In this document: piece by piece, positions 1 to 11,069 of the stretch
Layout: each line of letters starts with the position of its first letter
Numbering within the stretch: the first letter of the stretch is position 1
Assembly: GCA_028456385.1 (NCBI GenBank)
Contig: JALNQF010000044.1
Location: 222,777 to 286,776 of the forward strand
Source: Ophiosphaerella korrae
Lineage: Eukaryota; Ascomycota; Dothideomycetes; Pleosporales; Phaeosphaeriaceae
Direction: 5' to 3'
DNA: 64,000 nt
Notes under the pieces: generated by a model
Seen by the model: only the letters and a program-made list of their open reading frames with translations
Told to the model about the DNA's origin: nothing
The model's database searches: none
Translations under genes and position numbers: made by a program

Positions 1-159
1 ATCGGCGCTCGGACTTTGCGTTTGCTTGGCGGCCCAGAGCCAATGTCACTCATCACTCCACCAAACGCCAACTTCACTCTCTCCGCAATCAACCTTCACC
101 ACCGCCGCAGCCCGCACACCCACCCGAAATCTCCACTCTCCCCAAACAGTAAATTCGAT

Positions 160-518
160 ATGCCTATCAAGCCTATTACTGGCGTATGTGCAGCCATTGA
201 GTGTCGTGGGCAATGGGTGGAGCCAAGCTAATCGGACACACAGATGCTTCGGCGACAGGTCGTGCTCGACCTTTCTGTTGCCATGGGTGCGTCAATTACT
301 ATGCGCCCGGCCGGGGGGTCACTGCTAACAGTCGTCACAGGTCTTGGCGTTGCTGCCGGATACGGCTGGTGGTACGGTACGTACTATTCGCACACCTAGC
401 TACAGTATTATATCCCAGCTCACACGATCAAGGCTATCACGTACCCGCTGTCCGTCACCGCGATGCCTTCTACCAGAAGCTTGAAGACGAGCGTGCCGCA
501 ACTCTTGGCCAGAAATAA
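160..518 (+). CDS. COX9: Cytochrome c oxidase subunit VIIa (Cox9), four exons
   Basis: Predicted 62-residue inner-membrane subunit of respiratory complex IV. Exons by splice signals: 160-183, 244-286, 341-376, 433-518. The spliced product opens with MPIKPITG, followed by a basic LRRQVVLDL segment, a single membrane helix ending in GYGWWYGYH, and a charged tail with RHRDAFYQKLEDERA. This matches the layout of yeast Cox9 (start TIAPITG, then an RRxVxxD stretch, a WWW-GFH helix end and a KREKFYxEL tail). Introns are 60, 54 and 56 bp; the last uses an AAG acceptor, which is needed to keep the WWYGYHVPAV junction. The first exon holds only eight codons, so ab initio gene finders could easily miss the gene. 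Recognition is by sequence memory, not by a search. Confidence 0.88.
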
Positions 519-1433
519 ACAATATCAATGCGCAGCAAGATTTCCTTTGTGCCGGGAGAGTGGTCAGCATAGAATTGGTTTAAGCAGAGGATCAGATGTA
601 TCATAGTGGATGGGTCCTCGAGAGTCCATGAAATCAAGCCAGTCAAATTACAGAACTTGTTTTGATGTGACGTCCGAGGGGGAGGTTCCAAAGCCAATTT
701 ATGTTTCCTCATGAGCAATATTCCAGTGCTCCACTGGTACCGTTTATTGTATTTACTCGAACGTTGCCAATGAGAGCAACAGCAGTAAGCCTCAAGTGCG
801 CAAATTGCGCAGTCCTATATCCCACCTCATTCTACAACACCAAGATATCACATGCACATCAAAGGCGTACCATGCTAGGATGAACCGAGCTACTACACTG
901 CGCTAGGTAGTACCTGCACTTTGCGATACAGTCAATTTAACCATCCAGCCTTCTCACATTTCTTGTAGACGCGAATATTCCCTCAGCAGAACGAAACCAC
1001 ACTACAAGATAGCAAATCCTCAACACCAATCCAACCAACAGATCTCACCAAGTTCCAATTCACCTCATTCCCACGCCCAAATCCCCAACTGAATCCCAGA
1101 TCATCAACATCTTGCCTCTCACATACCTAATCTCAAGTCTTTCCTATACTCCATCACCTCAAAGCACAAAACCAAACATCTCAACATATCAAGCTCAGCT
1201 CTCCAAAAAGACTAACACGTTTTCAGTTCCAGATTTATCATCTGGTAGTGCAAAAAACAACACAGAAACATTTTGGAAAATATCCAAAAATGCACCGTGG
1301 TAGTGCAGCGGCCGACTACGTACCGTGGTTACCTCGTGGGTCTACCGCGGTATTTTGCGCACAGTGGGGTATGGCGCGAGTATGATACTCCGGTAGGGAT
1401 CGGGAAATAAATTGTGAAGCTGCAGCACAACAT

Positions 1434-1470
1434 GCAGGTTTAAAACTGTGCAGGTTTAAAACTGTGCAGG
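1434..1470. repeat. Tandem duplication of a 17-bp unit
   Basis: The unit gcaggtttaaaactgt(g) occurs twice back to back and is followed by a partial third start (gcagg). It lies in the gene-poor region; no function is apparent. Confidence 0.8.
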
Positions 1471-1850
1471 AGATAACGTGATTAAAGACGTATGCAAAGC
1501 TCGCATTAATCAACCAAGTTGATTGCGCTTACAGATGAAAGAAAGGGCAGTGAGACATAATATCAAGTCTAAGAGGGGGGGCGCGGAGGGGGAGTCGATC
1601 ATTAGCATAAGCGGGGCGTCGATAAAACAGGCTATACTAGGTTCTTGCTCAACAGATAGGTGTAGCATGATGTGAAGCGGCGAGGAACGACTGCGGGACA
1701 TGGGAAGCACCGACGTGCCTCGGAGGGCGGCGTCGAAGTACCAGGCCGCATGATTAGTGGGGCATAGCATGGTAATGGACGGCGAAACGTGCGGACGAAA
1801 GAAAGGGAGGTACGTCATAGAAACGCACAGCACGTCGAGGGTAGAGAGGC

Positions 1851-1897
<47 letters not shown>
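1851..1897. repeat. (GA)n microsatellite
   Basis: About 47 bases of nearly pure AG dinucleotides in intergenic DNA. It produces low-complexity Arg-Glu or Ser-Leu frames that should not be taken as proteins. Confidence 0.95.
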
Positions 1898-1901
<4 letters not shown>

Positions 1902-3876
1902 GGCGTGTCGGGTCCATGTACCGGTCGTGGACTAGGTGGGGAAAAAACAGGGCGGGATCATGGGGGTTGTGGCAGCAGGCTATCGTGGGAATGTGGTGTT
2001 TAATACAGACTGTTTTATCGTGCTAGGATGATGGCGTGAAATTAGCATAAAGGGAAGGCGTGTTTAGGATGTTTACAGGCCGGTAGCGGCCGGATAAGGA
2101 GGACGGGTCGAACTCGGGCGTGCTCGGGGAGATGGAAGTGAAGGGCGGAGGCCTCTGGAATAGTAGGTGATGTGTGTGTTGACCAATTGGTGTCACACGT
2201 TGCACCACCCGTTGGTTGCGCGAAGATATGCTCATGGGAAGGAATCTCGCGCAGGCTAGGTTGCGGTGATGCTAGAAGTAGATGGAGTAGGCCCGAATGA
2301 GGTCGAGCAAGCGTGGATGAGCAAAGGAACATGTGTGTGGTTGTCGGCTAATGTCTCATCAGGCAGATGCGAAACGGGAGTCGAGGTGGACGACGGTTGG
2401 CAATGGCAGGCGCGCAGTGCTGGCAACAATGGGCAGACATGCGCCCAGCAGCAAACATGCGAAGGGTGGATTGGAGGTTCAGCAAGAGGTTGTGGTAGAT
2501 ACGAGGCGCAGCGGCATGGCGGTGGCGAGCGGGAGACGTGTCCGTCGCCGGGTCCAATTGGCTTGGGGCATTGATCCCAGAAGGGATTTGCTGCAGGGGC
2601 GTAGGCGGGAACCTAGGGTGCCAAGCGGATCGGCGCATTACAGCTGGCAGCAAAAGGACGGCCACGAAGCGACAAGCAGGCGGGCGCGGGCCGGATGGGG
2701 GCAAGACGAGAGGGACAGTGGTGCAGGGTGCAGGAGGAAACAACAAGCACTGGGGAGCTGGTGGAGGCATAGTAGGCGACGATGGGTGGGCTGTCGAGGC
2801 GAGTGCAGCAGGCTCGGGCGGGTATTGCCATGTCTTAGCGCGGTTAGGCTAACGGCTGTCGAGGCGAGATTGGGTGGCGAAAGTGTCGTGAGCGATGGGC
2901 AGGGCAGGAGAAGGCGGGAGAGCAGTTTGCAGGACCGCGTAGCTCGGTTGGTGTTGACTCGTCTGGCTGACTGGTGAGCATGACAGCGGGCGGGAGGACT
3001 CTGTGGGCTCTGTGGGCTCGTGGTGGATTGGGCGAGGCACCGCGTTCCCAGCGAGATTGGTGTGACGCGCTAGGCCGGTTTGGTGTTTTGTGGAGTGGCT
3101 CCCTGGGAAAAGCGAGCCAGGCCGGTCAGCGATGCAGGGCGTCGACGTCTCTGATTGCTGGGCACGACTTGAAACTGGCCATCGTTGGGGTCAAGCGCTG
3201 GGTGCAGAGCTGGCACAGATGCGAGACGGGCAGCAGAGGGCTACAGCACGCAGGCCGTCGAGGAGGCTAGCCGCCAGTCGTCCAGTGCAGTGTGACCTGC
3301 GCGGTGGGAAGCGCGTGTGGCGGCCGCCCTGCTCGCAGCCAGTCTGCTGCCCTCTGCCCTCGCACCGCTGCCTGCTTTCTGCGCTCTGCTTTTGCGTCCT
3401 CAGCATTGACAACTGCTTGTTGCGCCTTCGCGGACTTTGCATGCAGCCGCCTCAGACCCATCCCTGCAGCCAAGGGTCGCGCTGCTGCTAGCCGTGCTAG
3501 CCCACGGACAACCCAGCCAGCCGATCATTGCAGAACAAACCGCAGCAATCAGCACCACGCCCACGCACACGCAACCCGCACCACACAACACACCTCACCA
3601 CACCACCCCAGGCCGCCTCACTCCCTCGCTCCCCTCTCCCTCTTCCTCTGCACTCTCCGGCCAGCCAGACCCGTCCGCAGCGGCCTCGCACGTCCTGACT
3701 CTGCTCCTGCCACTGCGTCGCGCCTGCATGAGTCGGCCGCTCCTCTGCTCTGTCGCGGCTTTGCACCGCTCCCTCGACTGTTTGCGAGCACGTCACATCA
3801 TCGCGCAGTCACCCGAGTCCCTCCGCCCCCCCACCACCACCACCACCGCCGCCGCCGCCTCGACCCGCCGCTCGCC

Positions 3877-6800
3877 ATGAACAACCCCAACTTCCCCCAG
3901 AACGCCATGGGCCCAGGTGCCCGTCCCCAGGCCGCCGGGCTGCAGCACTTCGTCCAGGTCTACCGCACCCAGATCCAGCAGGGCAAGATCCCCCACGGCT
4001 GGCAGCAGGCCGTCTCGCCCGAGGAGCGCGGCCAGCTCGCCCTCCAGTTCTTCACCCAGTACCGCCTGCTCAAGGCCGACACCTCAGAGATGGAGGCCAT
4101 GCGTGCCTCGGTCAACTTCGAGACCCAGACCTTCCTGGCTGCCTCGGGCAAGGACCAGTACCTCAACAACTACAAGCAGAAGCTCATGATGATGACCAAC
4201 GCCCGCCAGGCCCAGCTGCAGCGCATGCAGAACTCCCTCGGCCAGATGAACAACCCTATGAACCCCATGAACCCGGGCCAGCCCATGGGCATGATGCCGC
4301 AGCCGGGCCCTCAGGGCCCGCGCCAGCCCACGCCGCAGCAGCAGTTCAATCCTGCCTTTCCCAACCCCCAGCTTCAGCGGCCTATGCAAATCTCCCCCGT
4401 CCCCATGTCGCAGAATCCATCGTCCATGGGCCTCAACAACCCAAACGCGCTGAACCTCAACCAGGCCCAGAACCCCCAGCAGCAGAACATGCCCCTTGCC
4501 CAGCAGCCACAACCCCGTCCGGACGGCATGCTCATCAACCAATTCGCCAAGCGACTCATGGAGACGTGCAAGGAAGAAATCCGACAGAAGTTCCGCCAGG
4601 ATGTGCAGGCATGGCCCGAGGACAAGAAGCAGCAGATCATCGCCCAAGGCGTCGATCCGCTCTTCTTTCGCTTCCGACAACACGCTGAGATGCTCTACAA
4701 ACGAGGTGCTCTGAGCATGCAACAAGGCGCCAACAACCCGATGCAGCCGGGCGGCCAGAGCCGAATGCCCAACCAGATGGCCATCAACCAGCGACAGCCG
4801 GGCCAAGATTTCGACATGAGCTCCTTTGCGAGTCAACAGATGGAGGCTATGCGTGTCCAAGACCAAGGCGCAACCGTTGTCCCAGCCAGCAACAATATGA
4901 GTGGCACGCAGATGAACAGCTTCCCTAGTCAAAGCGCACAGCAGCCGCAGGGACAAAACGCTGCTGCCATAGCACAACGTCAGGCCGAGGCTGCCTTCCA
5001 AAACAGTATGCAGCGCCAGGCTCAGCATCAATCTGCTCAAGCACAAGCTCAGCAACAAATGGAGCAGCGACAGCGACAGGCCGCCGCAGCACGGAATCCA
5101 AACCCATTGCAAGGCATGGCTGGTGGACTGAACCTGCCTCCGTCTAGTCAAAGCTCTGGTACTATGACCACGTTGAATCGGCCAATCCACACAATTGGAC
5201 AACCAGGCCCTCCTACCCCACAACAACAGCCTCAAGCCCATGTACCAATCATGACCGGACGGCCAGGTCAGCCTCCTGGCGGCGATGTAAACACACTGGT
5301 AAGGGAAGCTCAACTAAGAGCCAATGCCGTCGTACCCCTGACTGAACACATTCGGATGAGTATGATACCTGCGGATCTCGACCCCCAGGTAAAAGCACAG
5401 CTGTTGAAGGTTCCTGAACAGCAATTTCGGGGAATCTTACAAAACTACATGCAAAGTGTACGGCGCAACAACGGTATGGCGCCAACGCTCATGGGCCAGG
5501 GAAATCAGAACCAACCGAATCAAGTTTTCCCACAACAACCACAACAACCACATCAGCAACTAGGCATGCCAAATCCGATGATGGGGGGCGCCAACATGGC
5601 AAGGCCGGGTCTCGGCATTGGACAGCAACCTCCCGGAGCCGCACAGCAACTTCCAATGGGCCAACGCCCTCCAAACCAGCCACCCCAATACCAGCGTTTG
5701 GCCCATGCACAACACCTGCTACGTCAGAACCCTGGAATCATACAGGCTACAGATTCTAAGCCTTACCCTCCCACTGTCCTCAATCCTGGAGTACGCGCGA
5801 GCATTCCCCCAGATGTCAAGACGTGGTCACAATTGAAGCAATGGGCGACCCAGAACCCAACTTTATTGCCAAACTGTGACTTGAATAAATTGCTGTTGCT
5901 TCAAGTCCTTCACTTCCAGGACATTATACGGCTACAGAATGGTATGAACGGAGGAGGCCAAGGCATACCACAGAATGGCAATATGCCGGGTCTCGCTCTG
6001 TCAGCGCCAATGGCGACACCGAATCAAGGGGCTGTCCAGAATCCACAACAGCAACCGAACATGCCGAACATGAATCCGATTCAAGTCACGCCACAAGAAT
6101 TACAGTTCTATCGAGCAAAGTTGCAGCACAATGGACAGAATGCTTCAGACGACCAATTACGTCAATATATTTTGGCTCAAAAGAAGGCAAGACATCAGCA
6201 GCAACAAGCGCAAGCCCAACAAGCTCAACAGACGCAACAAGCTCAACAAGCTCAACAAGCTCAACAAGCTCAACAAGCTCAACAAGCTCAACAAGCTCAA
6301 CAAGCCCAACAGGCACAGCAGGCACAGCAGGCACAGCAGGCACAGCAGCAGCAGGCACAACGGCAGCAGCAAGCCCATGCACAAGCACAGCAGCAGCAGC
6401 AGCAGCAACAACAAGCACAAGCACAAGCACAAGCACAAGCACAAGCGCAAGCTCAGCAACTCGCCACACAGAAGACACTTGCGCAGAATCAGCAGCGTGC
6501 CAACCAACAGCAGCAGACCTCTATACCTGGCCAGCAACAAGCACCTAACCGCCCACCTACTGCTCAGTCACAAGCCGGATCACAGCCCAAGGCATTGAAT
6601 AGGACACCTCAACCCAACCAACAAAATATTACGAACAAGGGAACGAAGAGACCGAATGAAGATACAATTGAGACTGCCGCTGATGCATCTACAGCCCCGC
6701 AAGCCTCTGGTGCCGCTTCGAACAAGACTGGACCAGGGGCCAATCTCACAGCTGAGCAGATGTCGAAGATGACCCCTTCACAGCAAGCCCAGATCAAGAC

Positions 6801-7277
6801 GCAATTGCTCAGAGCTCAAGACCCTTCTAATGCGGCCGGCAACAAGATGCAACAACGAAGCATGAGCAACGATGAAATCAGAGCTAGAATGAATGACCCG
6901 GCCCGGATGAAAGCGTTCAATCAGATAATTGATGAGGTAGAACGCAGCCTGCCGCCTAAACCGCCTGTTGCACTGCCACCCCAACATCGAGGGCCGCTAC
7001 AGCAGTCATTGAAGGATCAGTTGGAAAAGCTGAAGAAGCTAGAGCAAGCGCTACGTCTTTTCCATGTCACCTGTGAAAGCACCGAATCCGAAAACTTCGT
7101 ACGACAAGTGGCCAAGTCACGCGCTCTTGTCTTTAGACAGATCGACCAAAAGGATGGCACTCTGCGTGACCAGGTCAGCCTGAGTGTTGATGAATTTAAG
7201 AGCCATATGCGCTCGATGCTTGGCTTCTATCAGAAGGTCATGGCAATGATGGCTGCGCAGCAAAATCAAAGCGCTGC

Positions 7278-7319
<42 letters not shown>

Positions 7320-7330
7320 ACAGCAGCAGC

Positions 7331-7361
<31 letters not shown>

Positions 7362-7388
7362 GTTACAGTTACAGCTACAGCTACAGCT

Positions 7389-7436
<48 letters not shown>

Positions 7437-8745
7437 GCAACAGCCAGGCTCTAGTGCACCGCTAGCTGAGCTCAATGCCGCAAACTTAAAGATTGTTGAA
7501 CAAATATCTCGGCACAAGGTTCCCACGGCGCCAACGACTGACAGGCCACCTTTTCCCATCGGTGAGCAGGCAGTCAATGGCCACGGTCACGGCCATCCAA
7601 TCTATCCTGAAGGGGTAAAGACCGTCACCAACCTTGTACTTCCAGACAAGAAGCGTACGAAGCTTGATCCTGCCAGCCAATCCTCAACACCGGGTGCAAA
7701 GGCATCTCCCCGTATTGGTGTAGCCAAGGGCCATTCTCCGGAGCTTACACGACAGCAGCCACCGGAGAAGCAGCAGCCACAACGGCCGGCGTTCCGATGC
7801 AAAGCCCCAGACTGCGAGTACTCTGTATCAGGGTTCAACACACAAGGCGAGCTGGATTCACACATTGCTCAGTTACATGTAAAGATTGAGAATGCGCTAC
7901 AATTTGCGCTGGACTCGATGGCAGACTACTTGGATGTAGATCAAAAGACGGGCGAGGCCAAGGTGGATCCAAATACTGCAAAACGGCCGGCAAAGGTAGC
8001 ACCTGCTGCACCCCGTACTGCTCAAGCCGTCAAGTCGGAGAATACGCCCAATGTCCCACCCAATGCAGGGACCCCTGCTGGAGCCCAAGCAGCTGCTACT
8101 CCAATGACACGCGTACCAACACAGAATGGCATGAAGAGCTCCCCGGTCACGAACTTTCTGAAGACGCCGCAAGCGATGGCCAAGGTAGCAACACCCAGCT
8201 CCGGCGCCCAGGCCAAAGCAACGCCCACAAGCATGCCGCGGCCCGTTCCAAAAGAGCAACCCGCAGCCACCGAGCCGGAGAAGGACGAAGAACAGCAGCC
8301 ACTAATGCCCCTCTCTCTCCTCGACTACTCCTATGAAGACACCTTCGCCGCCCTCGACGCAACCGGCCCCTTCACCGTCCTCGACCTCAAAGACGAAGAC
8401 ACTACATGGGCATTGCGCTCCCGGCCTGCCTCACCCATCACCACCCCCGATTCTTCTGCCAAAGACACGCCCTCGACCCGCACCTCGGACATCTCAGAAA
8501 ACGACAATCTACACATCAACCTCGACATGGACATGCCGGACGCTTGGACCATGGGCTTCTACGGTAACGCGCTGCCCATGGACTTGCAGATCTCGGAGGA
8601 TTTGCAGCATCTGGGCGTCGTCTTACCGCCTATGGATAGCGATGAGTTGATGCTTTTTCCCGAGTTTGGGGATGCCGTCATGGATTTGGACATGTTGGGG
8701 CAGACGATGGATTCTATGAGCGCTATGGATATTGAGGTTTTGTGA
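3877..8745 (+). CDS. MED15: Mediator tail subunit 15-like coactivator, Gln-rich
   Basis: A single 1622-codon exon. Residues about 22-70 form a KIX-like helical region (FVQVYRTQIQ, IPHGWQQAV, ERGQLALQFF). Further predicted helical blocks lie near residues 208-280 and 470-530, and around 640-690 (KTWSQLKQWATQNP). QQA repeats cover about 770-865. The block at about 1000-1125 (from MKAFNQIIDEVERSLPP to HMRSMLGFYQKVMAMM) resembles the fungal Med15 core domain. A mixed Gln tract spans about 1135-1188. One C2H2-like finger lies near 1306-1334 (CKAPDCEY...HIAQLH), and the C-terminus is acidic and hydrophobic, like an activation domain. Known Med15/Gal11 proteins link activators to RNA polymerase II Mediator in the nucleus. 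ATG 3877 is the first in-frame ATG after a long open leader. The finger and acidic tail are not standard Med15 parts as I know them, so a related Gln-rich coactivator is the alternative. Confidence 0.68.
6199..6465 (+). repeat. Gln-Gln-Ala coding repeat in MED15
   Basis: A 9-bp unit, mainly caacaagct, then variants with cagcaggca and caagca, encodes a long run of Gln-Gln-Ala and Gln-Ala. Exact tandem copies at about 6230-6305 suggest recent slippage, so length is probably polymorphic between strains. Confidence 0.93.
7279..7443 (+). repeat. Mixed CAG/CAA polyglutamine tract in MED15
   Basis: About 55 codons, nearly all Gln, made of interspersed CAG and CAA codons with a short Leu-Gln interruption near 7363-7392. 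The CAA/CAG mixing would slow pure slippage. On the reverse strand it creates spurious Leu, Cys and Val runs. Confidence 0.95.
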
Positions 8746-9866
8746 ATTTTTTTTTGATTTTTGATTTTTTTTTTTTTGACGATGATGATGAGGCGTTTGA
8801 TATGCGCCTATCTATTTTACCTATTTCGGTGTTATTTTTAGGGGGGCTTTTTTATAAAAACACCTTTGTGCACGGTAATCGCTTTGGCGTTTTTTTTTGG
8901 GGGGGGTGGGGGAAGGGCAAAATAGCGGGCATGCTAGCGCTTGGGATGGGATACCCTTTTATTGTTTGGTCTTGCATGGGAAGGGGGGAAGGGGGATAGA
9001 AAACTAGATCTATTCATGCTTTTTATCGTTCGCTTTCACGTTCCTCGTCCTCCCCCGCCGTTTATCCCTTCCTCATCGTGCATCGTTTTGCTCATTGATT
9101 GCGCGTACGCCCCCCCCCCCCCCCCTGCATGGTGTTTTTAGTTCATATGACGTCGATTGATTTGCATTTTATTTCCTTTTTTTCCTTCAGAGCCGCGATT
9201 CGCTTTGCGGGGTTTTGTTGGGAGCGCGCGTTCCGTGGGTGCTGCGTGCTCTAGGACAACCGCACTTGCGCGGTGGCATAATGGCGTAGAAACAACAGCA
9301 CGTCTACGTAGATAATGAGGCGAGCATGTGTGTGTGTGCGAGGAAGAAGTTCGAAGTTGGGTTGGGGTGGTTGCTGTATGAGGCCAAGGGCTTGTAACCA
9401 ACTCGGATAGACATTTTCGCACGGCTGAACAGAGTACCTGGCTGCGTGCAATTCTACTTCTTCACCGCGTACCTCCGATGCGCATGCCCTGCATCCCTCC
9501 CGCCCCTCTCTCGTCACCGCACATTCCGCTGCTTACTTGCCCTGCACCTGCGCCTGCACATGCCCGCTCAGCCGCGCTATTCTCGGCGCTTAGTCAGCTC
9601 GGGGGCATGCATATGCGCAAGCTCTGTGTGGCAGTGTACATATGCAAGCGATCCGTGGTTGTGCGCGCAGTCCAGATCAAGGTCGCAAAAGCGGTGAGGG
9701 GGGCGTCTAGACTGCACGGAGGGGGGGAGGGGGGAAAGAGTGGGTCTGGAGAAAAGAAGGAAGCGTACCGCTGCAAACGGGCGGAGCGGAGGGCATTCCG
9801 AGATAACTTGTGCGTTTGAGGGCTGGGGTTTCAGGAGTCGAGATTGGGGACGTTGTGCGCGCGGCG
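8746..9866. other. Convergent 3' flanks, homopolymer-rich
   Basis: Region between the MED15 stop and the stop of the reverse-strand membrane protein. It has T-runs right after the MED15 stop (8747-8778), G-runs near 8895 and a C-run of about 16 bases near 9109-9125. No supported gene seen. Confidence 0.55.
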
Positions 9867-10337
9867 TCACGTGCGTTTCGATTTGGGTTGGGGGAAGCCG
9901 ATGCGCAGCAACATGGCTGCGCGCGCAATGGCGAGGAAATATACATACGGCACGTTGCCCCAGTGGATGGCGGTCCACATGGAGGGTTGGTAGTAGATGC
10001 GGGTGCCAAGCGGGGCGACGGAGGAGAGGTGGCCCAAGTCGGCGATGAGGAAGGCGGCAATGAAGGGTTGCCAGATGGCGGGGTGGGGGAAGGCGGCGCG
10101 CAGCACGAGAGCTTCGAGCAGGGCTAGGGCGAGATACAGATTTGCTAGCTGCGTCAGGACAATGGACGTTGAGACGGGAACCGAGGGGCCTGGCGCGGTG
10201 GGTGCGTGGGTCAGAGCCAGGTAGGTGGGCTGCAGGAAAAAAGCAGTGATGGCGCCTGTTAGGATAGATGCAGGCTCGACCCAAAGGAAGAGGAGGCGGT
10301 AGAAGGATGGTATGTGGACGATTGTCGTTGGTGCCAT
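9867..10337 (-). CDS. Small four-helix membrane protein, DUF7704-like
   Basis: Predicted 156 residues, starting at MAPTTIVHIPSFYRLLFLWVEP. Four hydrophobic segments are visible: an FYRLLFLWVEPASILTGA helix, an LTQLANLYLALALLEALVL helix, a segment around IWQPFIAAFLIADLGHL, and a last one around VPYVYFLAIARAAMLL. The FYRLxFLxxEP start and the final helix after WTAIHWGN match a small fungal family of unknown function that I recall being annotated as DUF7704. The frame extends upstream into Pro/Ser-rich sequence with no similarity to that family, so the internal ATG at 10337 was chosen. No intron is needed. Confidence 0.7.
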   Translation of the reverse strand: MAPTTIVHIPSFYRLLFLWVEPASILTGAITAFFLQPTYLALTHAPTAPGPSVPVSTSIVLTQLANLYLALALLEALVLRAAFPHPAIWQPFIAAFLIADLGHLSSVAPLGTRIYYQPSMWTAIHWGNVPYVYFLAIARAAMLLRIGFPQPKSKRT

Positions 10338-11069
10338 TGCGAGGGCATGTGGTGCGCGGCCGGGGCGGTATAGGTTGTGAGTGGTGCAGGATGGTGACTC
10401 TGAGGAGTGACGCTGAGAGAGTGACTCTGAGGGGAGGGGAGGGGGGGTGGGCGGTGAAGGTGTAGCGGGGGGGAGAGGCAGTTTGCAACAGGTTAGGCAG
10501 GCTGCGCAGGTCAACAGGTCAAGCAAGCAGCACTCCAGCAATATCTAATAGGCAGACTCTACACCCACATGGAATGTTCGGCGAGAGCGGACTCGGCGCG
10601 GGCAGGCGAGGGGCGCCGGGGTGTTTTTGGCGTGGTGCGTGGCGGCACACTAAAGCACCAAAGATGGCGACGCCGCTATGCAGCCCATGCAACGCGCCCC
10701 CTGCGCTCGCCCGGGCCCTTGTCCTGGTCGTCTTAATAAGGCTTGGGCGACAAGCCAGATTCTGTCACAGCCATCCCGTTTTGTGCCAGTCACTCCCTAC
10801 CCAAAAGTTGTTCCTTCACACCTCGACGACTCTGCCGCCTCCTCCACCACCACCACCACCACCACCACTTCCACCACCACTTCCACCACCACTGCCACCG
10901 CCCGCCGCTCCTCACGCACTCGCGCCTCGCTGTGCTGTCCCCACACGGCCTTTGCTGCTGCTGTGCACGTTCGTTTTCGCGTTGCCTGCATAACCCTCAC
11001 GCTCCTTGATACTTGGTTTCGCTCCCTGTTTCGGTTTCGGCCCTACGACGGTTCTCGACAACGCCCCCA
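10338..11069. other. Divergent promoter region with CCA repeats
   Basis: Shared upstream DNA of the reverse-strand DUF7704-like gene and the forward F-box/WD40 gene. It contains a (CCA)n stretch at about 10838-10890 and C/T-rich stretches typical of fungal leaders. No gene is supported. Confidence 0.5.

Larger units (their letters stand above)
519..3876. other. Long gene-poor region and 5' leader of MED15
   Basis: No convincing gene seen in about 3.3 kb. The left part (519-1500) is CA/TC-rich and AT-leaning; the right part (2050-3876) is strongly GC-rich, and reading frames there stay open on both strands only because stop codons are rare. Open frames at 2333-2977 and 2348-2770 lack recognisable domains and overlap each other. 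The last 600 bases, rich in CCACC and CACA runs, are probably the promoter and leader of the MED15 gene. The MED15 frame is open back to 3292 but has no in-frame ATG before 3877. Confidence 0.5.

Noticed and set aside
2333..2977. 214-codon plus-strand frame and overlapping minus-strand frame at 2348-2770
   Set aside because: Both lie in GC-rich DNA where stops are rare. They overlap each other, have Arg/Gly- or Pro-rich composition and show no domain.
4084..5313. 409-codon minus-strand frame within MED15
   Set aside because: It is antisense to the Gln-rich coding region and Leu/His/Val-rich as expected from reversed CAG/CAA codons; no domain seen.
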